Source of the DNA: Takakia lepidozioides
Taxonomy: Eukaryota; Streptophyta; Takakiopsida; Takakiales; Takakiaceae
Reading direction: 5' to 3'
Length of the DNA stretch: 64,000 bases
Assembly (NCBI GenBank): GCA_030704615.1
Contig: CM060731.1
Span: 48,732,001 to 48,796,000 of the forward strand
Under the pieces are notes generated by a model, which ran no database searches, was not told where the DNA came from, and saw only the letters and a list, made by a program, of their open reading frames with translations. The position numbers and the translations under genes were made by a program. Below are positions 11,601-22,824 of the stretch, in pieces. Positions within the stretch are counted from its first letter, which is position 1, and the number at the start of each line of letters is the position of its first letter.

Positions 11601-11899
11601 TCCTGCTTTAGCTTCCAACCTTCAGAGGTAAGAAAGGGGGGGGGAGGATTTGACAGGGGCCCCGCCGGAGTAGCCCAGGCTGCAGGAATCCGGCGAAACT
11701 ACCGTCAGATCGCGTCAGATACATTATTCCTATTGTCTTCCGCGTTGTATTAATAAAGAACAATATTGTTTGCCATCGGGCAGCTGCCACACGTCAGCCT
11801 GCTGACGTAGCGGGGGAAAGGGGTTGAAAATGGCAACCAACAAGAGCAAGAGCAGAGCGATGGTGCGGCCGACAAGCCTTGTGTTGTGTGCGTGCAGCG

Positions 11900-14800
11900 A
11901 TGGCGAATGCCTTGTGTCTGCAGCATGGCGCTGCAGCATGGCGCCCTGTGCGTACCACACAATTTTCAGAGCTTACAGGTCGAAGAAATTTTGCAGTTGT
12001 GGAAACCTCCAGAGCGTCTCCAATTCCGGGTTTGGTAGTGTTTTCAGCTCCCGTGCGTGTGAGGAGCGGGGGAGATCAGCAAGGGTCGGGTGAGGGGTTT
12101 GCAAAGCAGGTGAAGGGGGAGGATGGTGATGACAAGTCGTATCTGGGTATGTGGAAGCGAGCAAGAGAGCGTCAAGAGCAGGAGCGTCTGCAGAAGGTTC
12201 GGCAAAATCCTGTGTCCCGTACAGAGACGGATGGAGGCGGACTTGGTCTGTACTTGCAAGATGAGGCAGAGTACGCACGCAGAGAGCAACAATTTGCCAA
12301 AATTCTTCAGGTCATTTTGCTTTTTCCGTGCATTGTTCCACGCCTATATCAGATTTACAATGCTGGTGAAATTTGCAAGTTTTGAGCTCGACGAGTGTGG
12401 GGAAGGGATTGCACGCCTCCCTCCTCAGGGAAAGCATGTGTATCTTTGTGGGAATTCTTTGGGTCGTTGTGAAGCTATGGCCCGACGGAGTCTTCGTAAT
12501 TATGTAAAGTCAACAGCTCAGGGCTGTGTAGGTGCCGGTCGAGGAGCGGGACAAAGTGCAGAGAATGCAAGTGGTCGACCGAGCAGCGGCAGCATTGGCA
12601 GCAGCACATGCCTTGGTGGGAGACAAGCAAGGGCGAACGACTCCTGCGAGGTCAGGGCACTCTGCAGGCACTCCGCAGTGGGTGACCACATCGTCGGTGG
12701 AAGTGAAGCCCCCTGCGCTCCAGCAGAGACCACCACCTGAAACAGGTGAATTGCGACACCATTACACTATTGTGGTAGAGAGGAAACCAGCGGCATGGGA
12801 TTCATTACATATACCTGCTGGCAGCTCAGGGAAGCATGGGTAGCGAGCTTTTGGTGAGATTGTTGGAGGAACTCCCTTGTTGCAGAGAATCTGGTAAATT
12901 GTGTTGCCTGGAGTGCGGTAATATATTTTCAATGAGTAGGGGCCACACCATCAGAGCAGATGTTTTGCTATCCCTACATCACAAATGTGTGCTGCTAGTG
13001 GTTGGCTATCCCTACATATGGTGCAAATAGTGCTGCTGGTGTTTTTCAATTTCCTGCTGGTGAACTTGGTACTGTAATTTTGGATGCTATAGATGCTTTA
13101 GGTCACGAGAAACACTCATCGCTGTGACTACCGATGATGTGTAGTCATATCTGTGGCGTTCAGTCCGTCTCAGAATTGACTTGCTGATGGTACTTGTCTG
13201 AGGTCAGATGAGCCTCACCAACATTGGTGGTGCACATAAAGTTTGCTTTAGAGGCTTTGGAATGATACCTGGGCTAATGTTCTCCCAATTCCAAATAAGG
13301 TTCACGATAGGCATGAGTTTTGGAAGCTAGGGATTGTAGCAACAGCAGACAATGGAAAACAAGAAAACCTTGTGGTTACCAATGTGCAGCAGGTAAGGCA
13401 CCTTGTAAAACATTGCTGCACGTCCCATCCAGGAGCTCTGCCTTTGGGGGTGGAGGAGGTGATGAGTGAGCTCGTATTTTCAGTCATGATGCAAAATGAA
13501 TTTTTTGACTAGCAGGGGGTGTGACAACAGGTTCACCTCCATTTTCATCTGCCACAACATCCACACTACGGTGGGCTGCGTCTCCTGGCCCTGATTTCTG
13601 GACTTGGGCCCCACCATCTCTTGATGTTCCCAATGTGAAGGTAGCTGGAGAATCGCTACGGCCAAACTTATTGAAAGCTGAATCACCCCTTCCAAACCCA
13701 ATGCCTTTACTGCTTGAGAAAGAGAAGGGTGCTGGGAGTCTTGCCCTTCCTCTGGAAAGCACATTGTTTGAGGAGATCAGCAGCAAGGAGGACTTTTCAT
13801 TAAGATTTCAAAGCAGGGCGATGCCCTCATTACCTCCTCTTCAATCCCTACTGGAGGTGGGATTGGAGATGGTTGAAGTTGGGGAACAGGAGTCACTTAC
13901 AGAGCTTTCAATTCAGGTGCCTGGACTTGACATAGAGGCGGCGGAGGCAGTGAAAGAAGGCATGCAGAGTGTTGCGAAGCCGACAACTGGCGTGCATTCA
14001 GATGGGTCTCGATGGTGGCAGGAAAAGGGTGTGGAATTCTGGGATGATGGGGTGACTTGTAACTGGACAGTTATCAGGGGGGTGAGTGCCGATGGACGTG
14101 TTGAGTGGGAAGAAAAGTTTTGGGAGGCAGCTGATGCATTTGATTACAAGGAACTCGGTGCAGAGAAGTCTGGCAGGGATGCATCTGGGGGAGTATGGCG
14201 TGAGTTTTGGCAAGAGGCCATGTGGCAGGTCGTTCCATTTCCTGACTTTTGTGGCATTACTGCACTCCTTGGTTTGTCCCTTGCCTGATGTTTATTAGAG
14301 GTAATCTGGCTGCTATCTGCGTTGTAGGTATACTGGTTGTCCTGCCATTTGAGGTCAATGGTTGGAACTTGATTGGAGGTACTACAAGTGAAAATGAAAC
14401 TTAGAAACCCCATTTACTGTTCACCTTTCAACATAAGGCAAACCTAGACACTGAAGGGAATTCAAACCTTTTGTTTGGGAATCTTTTGCTGGAATGCCAG
14501 TTGGGAGTGTAGTATTGACAATCATCAGCCCACTTCAGATTAACCTAAAATAGGTGAAGTTTGAACAGGATGCAAAGAATGGGCTTGTGCATATCGAAAA
14601 GAGTGCAGACAAGTGGGCCAAGAATGGAGAGGGGGGACAGTGGCATGAAAAATGGTGGGAGCACTATGATGCTTCAGGTCGTGCTGAGAAGTGGGCTGAC
14701 AAATGGAGTCAAGTTGACCCCAGCACTCTGTTAGAGGTTGGGCATGCCCATGTCTGGCATGAAAGGTGATATGCTGGATACTGCAAACCCCCTCTTTACC

Positions 14801-15559
14801 TGTCTCCTATCTTCGCCTTTTGCAGAATGAATATTAAGGAAATAGCTACGTCGGATGATGGAAGTCAGCTTGGATTTCACCTTAAGGTAGCGCAAAGTTT
14901 TTCAAAGTGTACAAGGGCAATGGGTCCTCATGTGGAAGCCTCTCAGTGGTAGAAATTTGCTGTGTTTCTTTTTGTTATTTGTTTATTTAAACTTGGAAAA
15001 TCTGAATCAAACAGCTTGTGATATTGTGTTCAATATGAAAATAGAGGGCACAATCTGATCGACACCATAGTCAGCTTGTCAACGTGGTTATATCATGTCT
15101 TCCGTATTGATCCAGCTATTAGGCCAGATTCTGGAAAACCTCCTTGTAAGAACATATCTAAAACACTTTATGAAGTGCAGGTGGGGTGAAGAGTATGATG
15201 GGCAAGGGGCCTCTATGAAGTACACCGACAAGTGGGCAGAGCGCACAGAAAATGGCAGGTGGACCAAGTGGGGAGATAAATGGGACGAGCATTTTGATCG
15301 GCAGGGGTGTGGCACCAAGCAGGGAGAGACATGGTGGGAAGGCCAACATGGTGAGCGCTGGAACCGGACCTGGGGGGAGGGTCACCATGGGACTGGCTGG
15401 GTACACAAATATGGGAAGAGTAGCAGCGGGGAGCATTGGGATACACACGAGCAACAGGACACTTGGTATGAACAGAAACCTCACTTTGGGTTTCAAGAGT
15501 GTTTTGACGCCTCTCGGGAGCTGCGGCGCTCGGGGAAGAAAAGAAGGAAGAGTTTGTAA
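11900..15559 (+). CDS. LESV: LESV-like chloroplast starch-granule protein (tryptophan-rich)
   Basis: Five exons join in phase: 11900-12310, 12532-12745, 13516-14228, 14554-14765 and 15181-15559 (642 residues). The N-terminus (MANALCLQHGAAAW...) is basic and acid-poor, as expected for a plastid transit peptide. Exon 2 carries PVEERDKVQRMQVVDRAAAA. From about residue 370 to the end the protein is rich in Trp and aromatic/acidic repeats: GSRWWQEKG, VEWEEKFWEA, VWREFWQEAMWQ, WHEKWWEHYDASG, AEKWADKW, KYTDKWAE, GETWWEGQHGERWNRTWGEG, GWVHKYGKSSSGEHWDTHEQ. This matches LIKE EARLY STARVATION 1 and its paralog ESV1. Known role: LESV/ESV1 bind glucans and organise starch-granule structure and turnover in the plastid stroma. 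Arabidopsis LESV is somewhat shorter, the extra length lying in the low-complexity N-terminal half. ATG 11900 was chosen as the first ATG in frame. Everything looks intact. Confidence 0.93.
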
Positions 15560-17350
15560 AGACATGGTGATTCTGGCCCATACTTTACCAAAGATAAAAA
15601 GTTCAAACTTCCATTTGTTTGCCAACAAGAGATGTTGGGTTCCATATCAAGCAACTGTGGAAGGTCCTGAAGATAGCACCCACTCGAGATATTATGATGT
15701 GCATTCACACGAGGTTCTACAGAGGCCCCACCTTCGAGAAAGGTAGAGCTGAGACTGTTTACCTTTTCAATTCGCGAAATATTCAATAGGTTTCGTGGTT
15801 TAATTTATCAGCACCCTATTCAAATGGGATTCTCAGCTGCAATAGACTATCTTCAAATTTGAACTGATCCAGTTCGGTACCATCGTGATTACCACCATGG
15901 GTTCGCGACTGATAGAACACTTCAGAGAAGCGATGCCATGAGAGAAGCAATGCATTTGGCGGTCCAGATTTAGCTGAAACAGTCAATCTTATGTAATCTA
16001 TTAACTAAGAGTAGTAAAACTATGTGAAATGGGGGCTCAAAATGCACGGAAAGATAGCCCTGTGGACAATCTCAGAGGAAAGTATTCATTACCTATTCTC
16101 ACCAAAAACACACCCAACTGTGATCATACCGCATCAAAAAATTCCCATGTGTAAAAGTACTTTCAGAGACATGACAGCAATTTGTCAGAGTTACAAAGCT
16201 ATACACAAAACTGCTGTTTCCTAGAGGCTTCAAACCAGGGGCTTGAGTCTGGATACATATGCGAATGGCTCACCACTGTACATTCCTCCAATTCCACGGT
16301 CGTGACCCCTACTGTTTCCTGTCAACCCCATTTTCCTTCGTCATCGTTCTTCATGGAGTATGCTGACAGCTTCCAGAGTGATTAGATACGGAGAGGTCAA
16401 GAGTGCACAAAGAAGCGATAGGTTGGCAGTGGCAAAAGAAGGGTCACAGGGGCACAAGCAAGCCTTACAGGTTTCTTGGTGCACTAATGGAAGAGGTTTA
16501 TTTATCAAGTCCAGAGATGACTAAAAGTAGAAAACCCGATGCTACGAAATTAAAAGAGAGAAAGAAAGGAGTTGTTATGTCAAATAGCCAGAGGGAGCAA
16601 CGATGCATTGGTTGGGTCACCCGACCCCTGTGAACAATGGCTGGTAAGTGCAAAGTACCCAAAATCTGTCAAGGGCATTTTCAAAGGACAAAAAAATATG
16701 GACGGTAGGAGCAGCTCCCTGGACAGCTGCTGTTGGGACTCTGAATGACTGAGTGATGCAGGGTATCGCTTTACCTGCATTCCCCTTACACGGGCTTACT
16801 GGAAGAGGAAGGCGAATGCTCACCCTAAGCTAAATTTTGAGCATCACAGAATGTACAGTTGGCTTTCTTAGGGTCGTTTTTCTCCCTTACATGGAGGTCT
16901 TGGGAAGCCCATACATTTCATTAAGTTAAATTCTTGGATAAGTGGCAAATTTGCCAACGTCCAACTGAGCCACCACCCATGTCTTGGAGGCTCCAGCAAT
17001 CCTGTTACAAAGAAAAGCTTTCCTAGTTTTATGTGAGGTCATCAGATTCTAGTAGCATTTGAAGTATGTCCAAAAGCTTTGTGTAGCTAATGTGTTTCTT
17101 GTTGGGGGGTTTGCATACTTCCATGTGATTAGGATCTTCCACCTTGATGTTGTTGTTGGAGCTTAACCGCATCGCTGAAGCATAGGGCACGACAAGTACC
17201 TGTAGCGTAAACATACCATCCACGAACAACATCACCAAGGTTAGTTGGACATCCACTTCAAAGTTCAACCAGTCTGCAAATCAGAATCTTCCTACAATTA
17301 TGGCTGAGAGCGAATGTACTGCTTACAGGAACTCAACTTGAAGTATAGGA
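15560..17350. other. Intergenic, LESV downstream region
   Basis: No ORF here is supported by homology or splice structure. On the minus strand near 16940-16990 there is an A-box-like GGCTCAGTTGG, but no convincing B box, so a SINE remnant is only possible. The LESV 3' UTR presumably occupies the first few hundred bases. Confidence 0.5.
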
Positions 17351-18444
17351 GCTGGGAGCATCGAGGATGCAAAGGGAGTGTTCAACAATATGGCTGAACG
17401 AAATGTGGTGTCGTGGAGTGCGATGCTCGCAGGGTATGCACGTATGCACAGCAGGGGCGCGGGATGGAGGCTTTGGAGACGTATGAGCAAATGATGTGTG
17501 AAGGGATGAAGCCCGACCATATCACGTTTGTGTGCGTTTGCAGTGCGTGTGCAAACCTGGCAGCCCTGGAAAAGGGCAAAGAGGTGCATGGCGACATCGT
17601 CAGAGCTGGAATCGTACCAGATGTGATCCTGAACACTGCCCTGGTGGACATGTATGCCAAATGTGGGAGCATCGAGGATGCAAAGGGAGTGTTCAACAAT
17701 ATGGCTGAACGAAATGTGGTGTCGTGGAGTGCGATGCTCGCAGGGAATGCACAGCAGGGGCGCGGGATGGAGGCTTTGGAGACGTATGAGCAAATGATGT
17801 GCGAAGGGGTGAAGCCCGACCACATCACGTTTGTGTGCACTTGCAATGCTTGTGCAAGCCTGGCAGCCCTGGCAAAGGGCAAAGAGGTGCATGGTGACAT
17901 CATCAAAGCTGGAATTGTACCAAATGTCATTCTGAACACAACCCTGGCAGCTCTGGAAAAGGGCAAAGAGGTCCATGGCGACATCGTCAGGGCTGGAGCA
18001 TCGAGGATGCAACAGGAGTGTTCGACTATATGGCTGAACAAGATGTGGTGTCGTGGAGTGCGATGATTGCAGGATATGCACAGCAAGGGCGCGGGATGGA
18101 GGCTTTGGAGACCTATGAGCAAATGATGTGCGAAGGGGTGAAGCCCAACCACATCACGTTTGTTTGTGTTTGCAATGCGTGTGCAAGCCTGGGACCTCTG
18201 GAAAAGGGGAAAGAGGTCCATGGTGACATCGTCAAAGCTGGAATTGTACCAGATGTCATTCTGACACTTACCCTGGTGGACATGTATGCCATATGTGGGT
18301 GCATTAAGGATGTGAAGGGAGTTTTCAACACTATGGCTGAACGAGTCGATGTGGTGTCATGGAACGCGATGCTTGCAGGGTATGCAGATCAGGGACATGG
18401 TATGGAGGCTTTGGAGACCTATGATCAAATGATGGGGGAAGGGG
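17351..18444 (+). pseudogene. Tandem PLS-type PPR repeat fragment, broken
   Basis: Units contain the sequence order GSIEDAKGVFNNMAER, VVSWSAMLAGYAQQGRGMEA, TYEQMMCEGVKPDHITFVC, NACASLAALEKGKEVHGDI and VPDVILNTALVDMYAKCG. This is a P-L-S triplet of a plant organelle RNA-binding PPR protein. The repeat anchor GAGCATCGAGGATG starts at 17356, 17667 and 17996, with a variant at 18299. The base period is 303 bp (101 residues), and neighbouring units are nearly identical in DNA. Coding is broken: an 8-bp duplication near 17440 shifts frame, a rearrangement near 17940-17995 deletes part of a unit, and the 3' end is cut at 18444. No start, transit peptide, E or DYW domain is seen. Known PPR role: sequence-specific organellar RNA editing or processing. 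This copy looks non-functional and recently amplified. Confidence 0.85.
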
Positions 18445-18600
18445 GCACCTTCTTCAATAGCACAGCGGCTACAATTGGGTAGATGGTCAACTGGAAATAG
18501 CAGCGGCAGCAGCACAATTCATAGAACAAGGCGCTGCTAATGAAGGTACCTTCTTCAACATATTTCACCCTGTTTTCCCCTGCTATCAGAGTCGCCCCTA
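18445..18600 (+). pseudogene. Rearranged partial copy of the 19.0-kb unidentified exon
   Basis: Sequence from GGCACCTTCTTCAA at 18445 and GGGTAGATGGTCAACTGGAA near 18476 to about 18600 is similar to 19049-19175, in shuffled order. It abuts the broken end of the PPR array and has in-frame stops. Confidence 0.6.
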
Positions 18601-18960
18601 AATTTTCATGTTGAATTCTGCAAGTTAGCTCGTTGGTGGATCTATGGTAGTTTTGGAGTGATTTTGACATGTTACTGCCAATGTGGTCGACAGGAAAGTA
18701 TCGTAAAATAGATAACAAAGACTCGAGGAGAAGCTCGGGGATGAATACGTTTCCGACCTCAGACATTGGTGGAACAATCGAGGCAAAAGGTGAATGCCTG
18801 TTGGAAGCAGACGCAAGTCAGCATAGGAACTAGTGTGATAAGTAGGGTTGGGGTGTTTGCTCAAGCAATTCTAGGCTGTCATTGTCAGCTGCTAGCAGCA
18901 AGGCGAGGATGTATGCATGATTTGTGCAGGGGCATGGATAGCTGAAGGAGCAGGGATAGA

Positions 18961-19176
18961 GTGTGGGTCCAGATTCATCCAAGAGGGCCGGATTTCAAGC
19001 TCCAGATTACCTATGATTCCCTGTGGAAGGATAGGTACAAGAAACCTGCATGGGTAGATGGTCAACTGGAAGCTGCAGCAGCAGCGGCACAATTGATCAA
19101 ATCAGGCACTGTTAATCAAGGCACCTTCTTCAACACATTTCACCCTATTTTTCCCTCTTATCATAATCGGCCGTAA
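18961..19176 (+). CDS. Unidentified C-terminal exon-like ORF
   Basis: An open frame ends at TAA 19174-19176 and reads as ordinary protein: DFKLQITYDSLWKDRYKKP, AWVDGQLEAAAAAAQLIKSG, TVNQGTFFNTFHPIFPSY. There is no ATG at its start and it looks like a last exon. AG acceptor candidates lie at about 18940-18960. I do not recognise the family. A damaged partial copy occurs at 18445-18600, so it may be a duplicated gene fragment carried with the PPR units rather than part of a living gene. Confidence 0.35.
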   Translation: MWVQIHPRGPDFKLQITYDSLWKDRYKKPAWVDGQLEAAAAAAQLIKSGTVNQGTFFNTFHPIFPSYHNRP

Positions 19177-20330
19177 GTATTGCACTGTTTAACAGGGTCC
19201 TTGATTCTAGTAGCACCAAACTAGTGCTACAACAATTCAGCCCATGTGTGGGCTTGCTTATTTTTTTGCTTATTGGGCCTTTTCAGGCATGGATTTTTGG
19301 ACCTTGTGGCCTTTGAGGTGTCCATTGGGACATTGGTCTCATTTGGATTTTTGTAATATAATTTACAGGGCGAGTATTCCCCTGTACTTGTCTATTTTGA
19401 ATGTCCTTGTTGTTAGTATGCAGGAGGGTTCCATTCTGTTTTTATATTGGAATTTCACCATGTAATGAAGAATTTAAATCATTTAATCTATTTTCATTTT
19501 ATATAACATTATTAAATTAAACAATAATACCATTTAATAACATTTTCTAAGCTGCTATCCCCTGTTTTCAAAAATAAAATATAAATTTAAGAATTTAAAA
19601 TTACAAATATAAACTATTAAATTATTTTCAGAGACATTCTTGATGACACGTGGCATAAACCATGCTCGAACTAGAACATATATGACACGACATTCTTTTA
19701 AGTAGTCATATATGTTAGACATATATTCTGTCTAAGTGCAACATGTCACGTCCGAAGTGCAACAAGTGTCGTGACGTGTCGCTTGCGCAGTGGTGCACGT
19801 GTTCCTCTAAAGCCTCTCCATGTAGGCAACGTTCATCAGACAATGTAGTCATATAGTTAGTCATATGTAAGTCATAGAGTTGTGACTACATCACTCTCTT
19901 ATGCATGACGCCAAGTGCCACGCACGCAGTCACGGCTATGACTTGCAAAACACAGTCCTAAAGACTAGTCGCTATGACAGGGTTTTTTTCACTACAGAGT
20001 GATGTAGTCATGAACGCATATAGGACTGAAAAAATAGTCATATGTGCAGTCATAAAAACGCTCATCTGTCGCCCTACCACACTAGGGCCATGATGAAGCT
20101 CCGCACTTCGAACACCAAAGAGAGGTAAATACAAACCAACTTCTAACCAGGTCAATTCGCAATGGTGCAGAAAACGCGATTTAATCGTTCTAGACGACAG
20201 ACATTCTTCGTTGCGCAACTCAAATTCTCGCCTAGCAAGCTGTCTGGCTCTATACACCACCACCGCAAAGCAAAGGTCTCGTGAACAAGGCCTCGTGATG
20301 ACTGGTTAATGCAGCAAGGTCACCTACGAA
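19177..20330. other. AT-rich intergenic region with an inverted repeat
   Basis: No credible gene. GACTACATCACTCT (19884-19897) and its exact reverse complement (19996-20009) form a 14-bp inverted repeat. Surrounding AGTCATAT and CATATGAC motifs are also repeated in both orientations (19690-20060), suggesting a decayed palindromic MITE. Confidence 0.45.
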
Positions 20331-20332
20331 AG

Positions 20333-20896
20333 TTACACGCTCAAACCAAAGCTGATCCTCGTCACCTCACACAATAAATCATCTACTTCGTGCGACAACT
20401 CGATATCCCTCTCTAGCTCTGCTGCATGCTGCCTACTCTCGAAATATTCAGGTCCAGGAACAACAAAGTTGTCAGAATTATAGTATTCCGGGTCACAACT
20501 ATCTAGAGAGCTGTCAGATTTCTCAAACCTTGGCGACCACGCCTCTGCCTCATCTAAATAATCATAATCACTACCACCAGGAGAACCCAATGAAACAACA
20601 AGGGCTGGAACACAAGCGGTTGGTTCAAGGAGATGCAACGCTAGCAAGGCAACATTGCTAGGTCGCGCGCTGTTGGCCGTGTTAGCAACAACAAGAACAT
20701 CGGCAGAGTTAGAAACGACAGGGTTGGTTTCAACAACAGGAGGAGCAACAGGAACGACACCAGCAGAACAAGGAGTGACAGCAAGGTTAGTTTCCACACT
20801 AGGATTAGTTTCAACAACAAGTTCCACACTAATCTGAAGAAGCAGGCTCTTCCCTTCTCTACGAGCTACACAAGACAAGTCACGAACAGTAGTCAT
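20333..20896 (-). CDS. Hypothetical acidic protein, ORF only
   Basis: ATG at 20896 opens 187 codons to the stop at 20333. Three VETN motifs lie in a Val/Pro-rich N-terminal half. The C-terminal half is acidic (SDYDYLDEAEAWSP, SSLDSCDPEYYNSDNF, ELERDIELSHEVDDLLCEV). No known domain is recognised. A cysteine-rich ORF ends at an ATGA overlap immediately upstream (20893-20896), and a TTGCAG acceptor-like site sits just before the ATG, so it could be the second exon of a minus-strand gene driven from the duplicated promoter block at 21128-22824. It could equally be chance or transposon-derived. Confidence 0.3.
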   Translation of the reverse strand: MTTVRDLSCVARREGKSLLLQISVELVVETNPSVETNLAVTPCSAGVVPVAPPVVETNPVVSNSADVLVVANTANSARPSNVALLALHLLEPTACVPALVVSLGSPGGSDYDYLDEAEAWSPRFEKSDSSLDSCDPEYYNSDNFVVPGPEYFESRQHAAELERDIELSHEVDDLLCEVTRISFGLSV

Positions 20897-21129
20897 TCCC
20901 TGCAACCACACCCCAGCGCGCAATGTGAGACGGCGATATCACAACAGCAAGAGAAAATACGGCAAGGCGAGGAGCCGCCATTGATAACACACATTAGCGA
21001 ACCACTAAGGCAACAAGATGTAGAGCAAATCCCGCGAGAAAGACCTAACTGACCCTGACAGCGCGGGCAAGATCCACCAACGCCTATGGTACCCGGCTTG
21101 TCTCCACCATAAAACAAAGCCTGAAGCAT
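20893..21129 (-). CDS. Hypothetical small Cys-rich ORF at the duplication boundary
   Basis: ATG at 21129 opens 78 codons, about 13 of them Cys (CPRCQGQLG, GICSTSCC, FSCCCDIAV). A CPRC pair suggests metal binding but no full finger is seen. The ATG coincides with the inner border of the 840-bp tandem duplication, and a TATAAA motif lies about 175 bp upstream on the minus strand (21304-21309). The ORF ends in an ATGA overlap with the ORF at 20333-20896. Function is unknown and reality is uncertain. Confidence 0.25.
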   Translation of the reverse strand: MLQALFYGGDKPGTIGVGGSCPRCQGQLGLSRGICSTSCCLSGSLMCVINGGSSPCRIFSCCCDIAVSHCALGCGCRE

Positions 21130-22824
21130 ATACTCATTTCCTCTCAAGAAGCAAGGTTTCACAACAAAGGAGCGAGCGGAAAGAGCAAACAACGCGCGAG
21201 AGGAGGATCAAACACACGGATCTGACACAAAGCAGCTCTCATCCAAAGCTTGTACACCAAAATCACATATACACTAACACCCGAGTACACCGCCCTGACC
21301 GTCTTTATACAAAAGCCCTAGCTTTAGTGGTCCGCCGCGTGGTGAGGCGTCACAAGCCAAAGCCCACGACGCCGCCTTGTAGCCCTAGATCTGATGAAGG
21401 GCTAGGATCGAGCCACCAGCCAAAACTAACCCTAACCTAGATATCATTGTAACGGTTTAACGGCTTTATATGCCAAGAAAAATACTACAGATGTGTATCA
21501 CCGTTTTGGATGAAACGGGCCATTTCTAGGTTAAGCAAATATGGGGCTTTACAGGGGTTAAGACATACACATTGGCGTCATTATTCAAAGAGGATGAGTA
21601 ACCAGTGTTTAACAGTTAAACATTGTAATGCTTGCTTAGTTCACCCTACTTTAGGGAGTAAGAATTATGCTAAATATAGTTTTTTAGCGTTATGGAGGTA
21701 AGAGACATGGAGGGAGGCACAATGTTCATCTAGATTAAAAGCTTCTTGAATGGCTGGGGGATGGCCGGGGATGGACGTCCAAACTCCAAACGTGGCCCTC
21801 CAAACAAAAGGTCACCCCATGGCCGGTTCCATGCCTTAGGGTTGACCGTTGCTTATCAGGCAGACCTAGAGAGGGTGTACTACCTTATCCCGTCATAGAC
21901 CCACAAAATTTGGTTGGGACCTAAATTTTTTTTGAGAATTTATGAGTTTTTCCAACTTCAAGGAGGATATACTCATTTCCTCTCAAGAAGCAAGGTTTCA
22001 CAACAAAGGGGCGAGCGGAAAGAACAAACAACGCGCGAGAGGAGGATCAAACACACGGATCTGACACAAAACAGCTCTCATCCAAAGCTTGTACACCAAA
22101 ATCGCATATACACTACACCCAAGTACACCGCCCCGACCTTGTGTCATGGCGTCGTCTTTATACAAAAGCCCTAGCTTTAGTGACCCACCGCATGGTGAGG
22201 CGTCACAAGCCAAAGCCCACGACGCCGCCTTGTAGCCCTAGATCTGATGAAGGGCTAGGATCAAGCCACCGGCCAAAACTAACCCTAACCTAGATATCAT
22301 TGTAACGGTTTAACGGCTTTATACGCCAAAAAAAATACTACGGATGTGTATCGCCGTTTTGGATGAAAAGGGCCATTTCTAGGCTAAGCAAATATGGGGA
22401 CTTTATAGGGGTTAAAGACATACACATTGGCGTCATTATTCAAAGAGGAGGAGTAACCAGTGTTTAACAGTTAAACACTATAATGCTTGATTAGTTCACC
22501 CTACTTTAGGGAGTAAGAATTATGCTAACACATATAGTTTTTTAACGCTTATGGAGGTAAGAGACATGGAGGGAGGCACAATGTTCATCTAGATTAAAAG
22601 CGTCTTGAATGGCTAGGGGATGGCCGGGGATGGACGTCCAAACTCCAAACGTGGCCCTCCAAACAAAAGGTCACCCCACCATGGCCGGTTCCATGCCTTA
22701 GGGTTTACCGCTGTTTATCAGGCAGACCTAGAAAGGGTGTACTACCTTATCTCGTCATAGACCCACAAAATTTGGTTGGGACCTAAATTTTTTTTGAGAA
22801 TTTATGAGTTTTTCCAACTTCAAG
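21128..22824. repeat. Tandem duplication of about 840 bp carrying a minus-strand TATA/leader
   Basis: Copy A 21128-21966 and copy B 21967-22824 are nearly identical head to tail (period 839 bp, small indels). Both begin ATATACTCATTTCC and end near TTTTTCCAACTTCAAG. Each holds a minus-strand TATAAA motif (21304-21309 and about 22157-22162) and the leader of the small ORF at 20893-21129. The ends do not show the TG...CA of LTRs and no internal region separates the copies, so simple tandem duplication is favoured over an LTR pair. Confidence 0.85.

Noticed and set aside
12123-12740. 205-codon plus-strand frame
   Set aside because: Out of frame with LESV exons 1-2 and crosses their intron; the spliced frame has family motifs.
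15158-15628. 156-codon minus-strand frame
   Set aside because: Antisense to the last LESV exon, where Trp codons become Pro/Thr-rich sequence.
16940-17000. Minus-strand A-box-like GGCTCAGTTGG
   Set aside because: No B box at the expected distance.
17323-18221. Long minus-strand frames of 252 and 279 codons
   Set aside because: Antisense shadows of the PPR repeats; repetition keeps the frame open. The sense strand matches PPR motifs.
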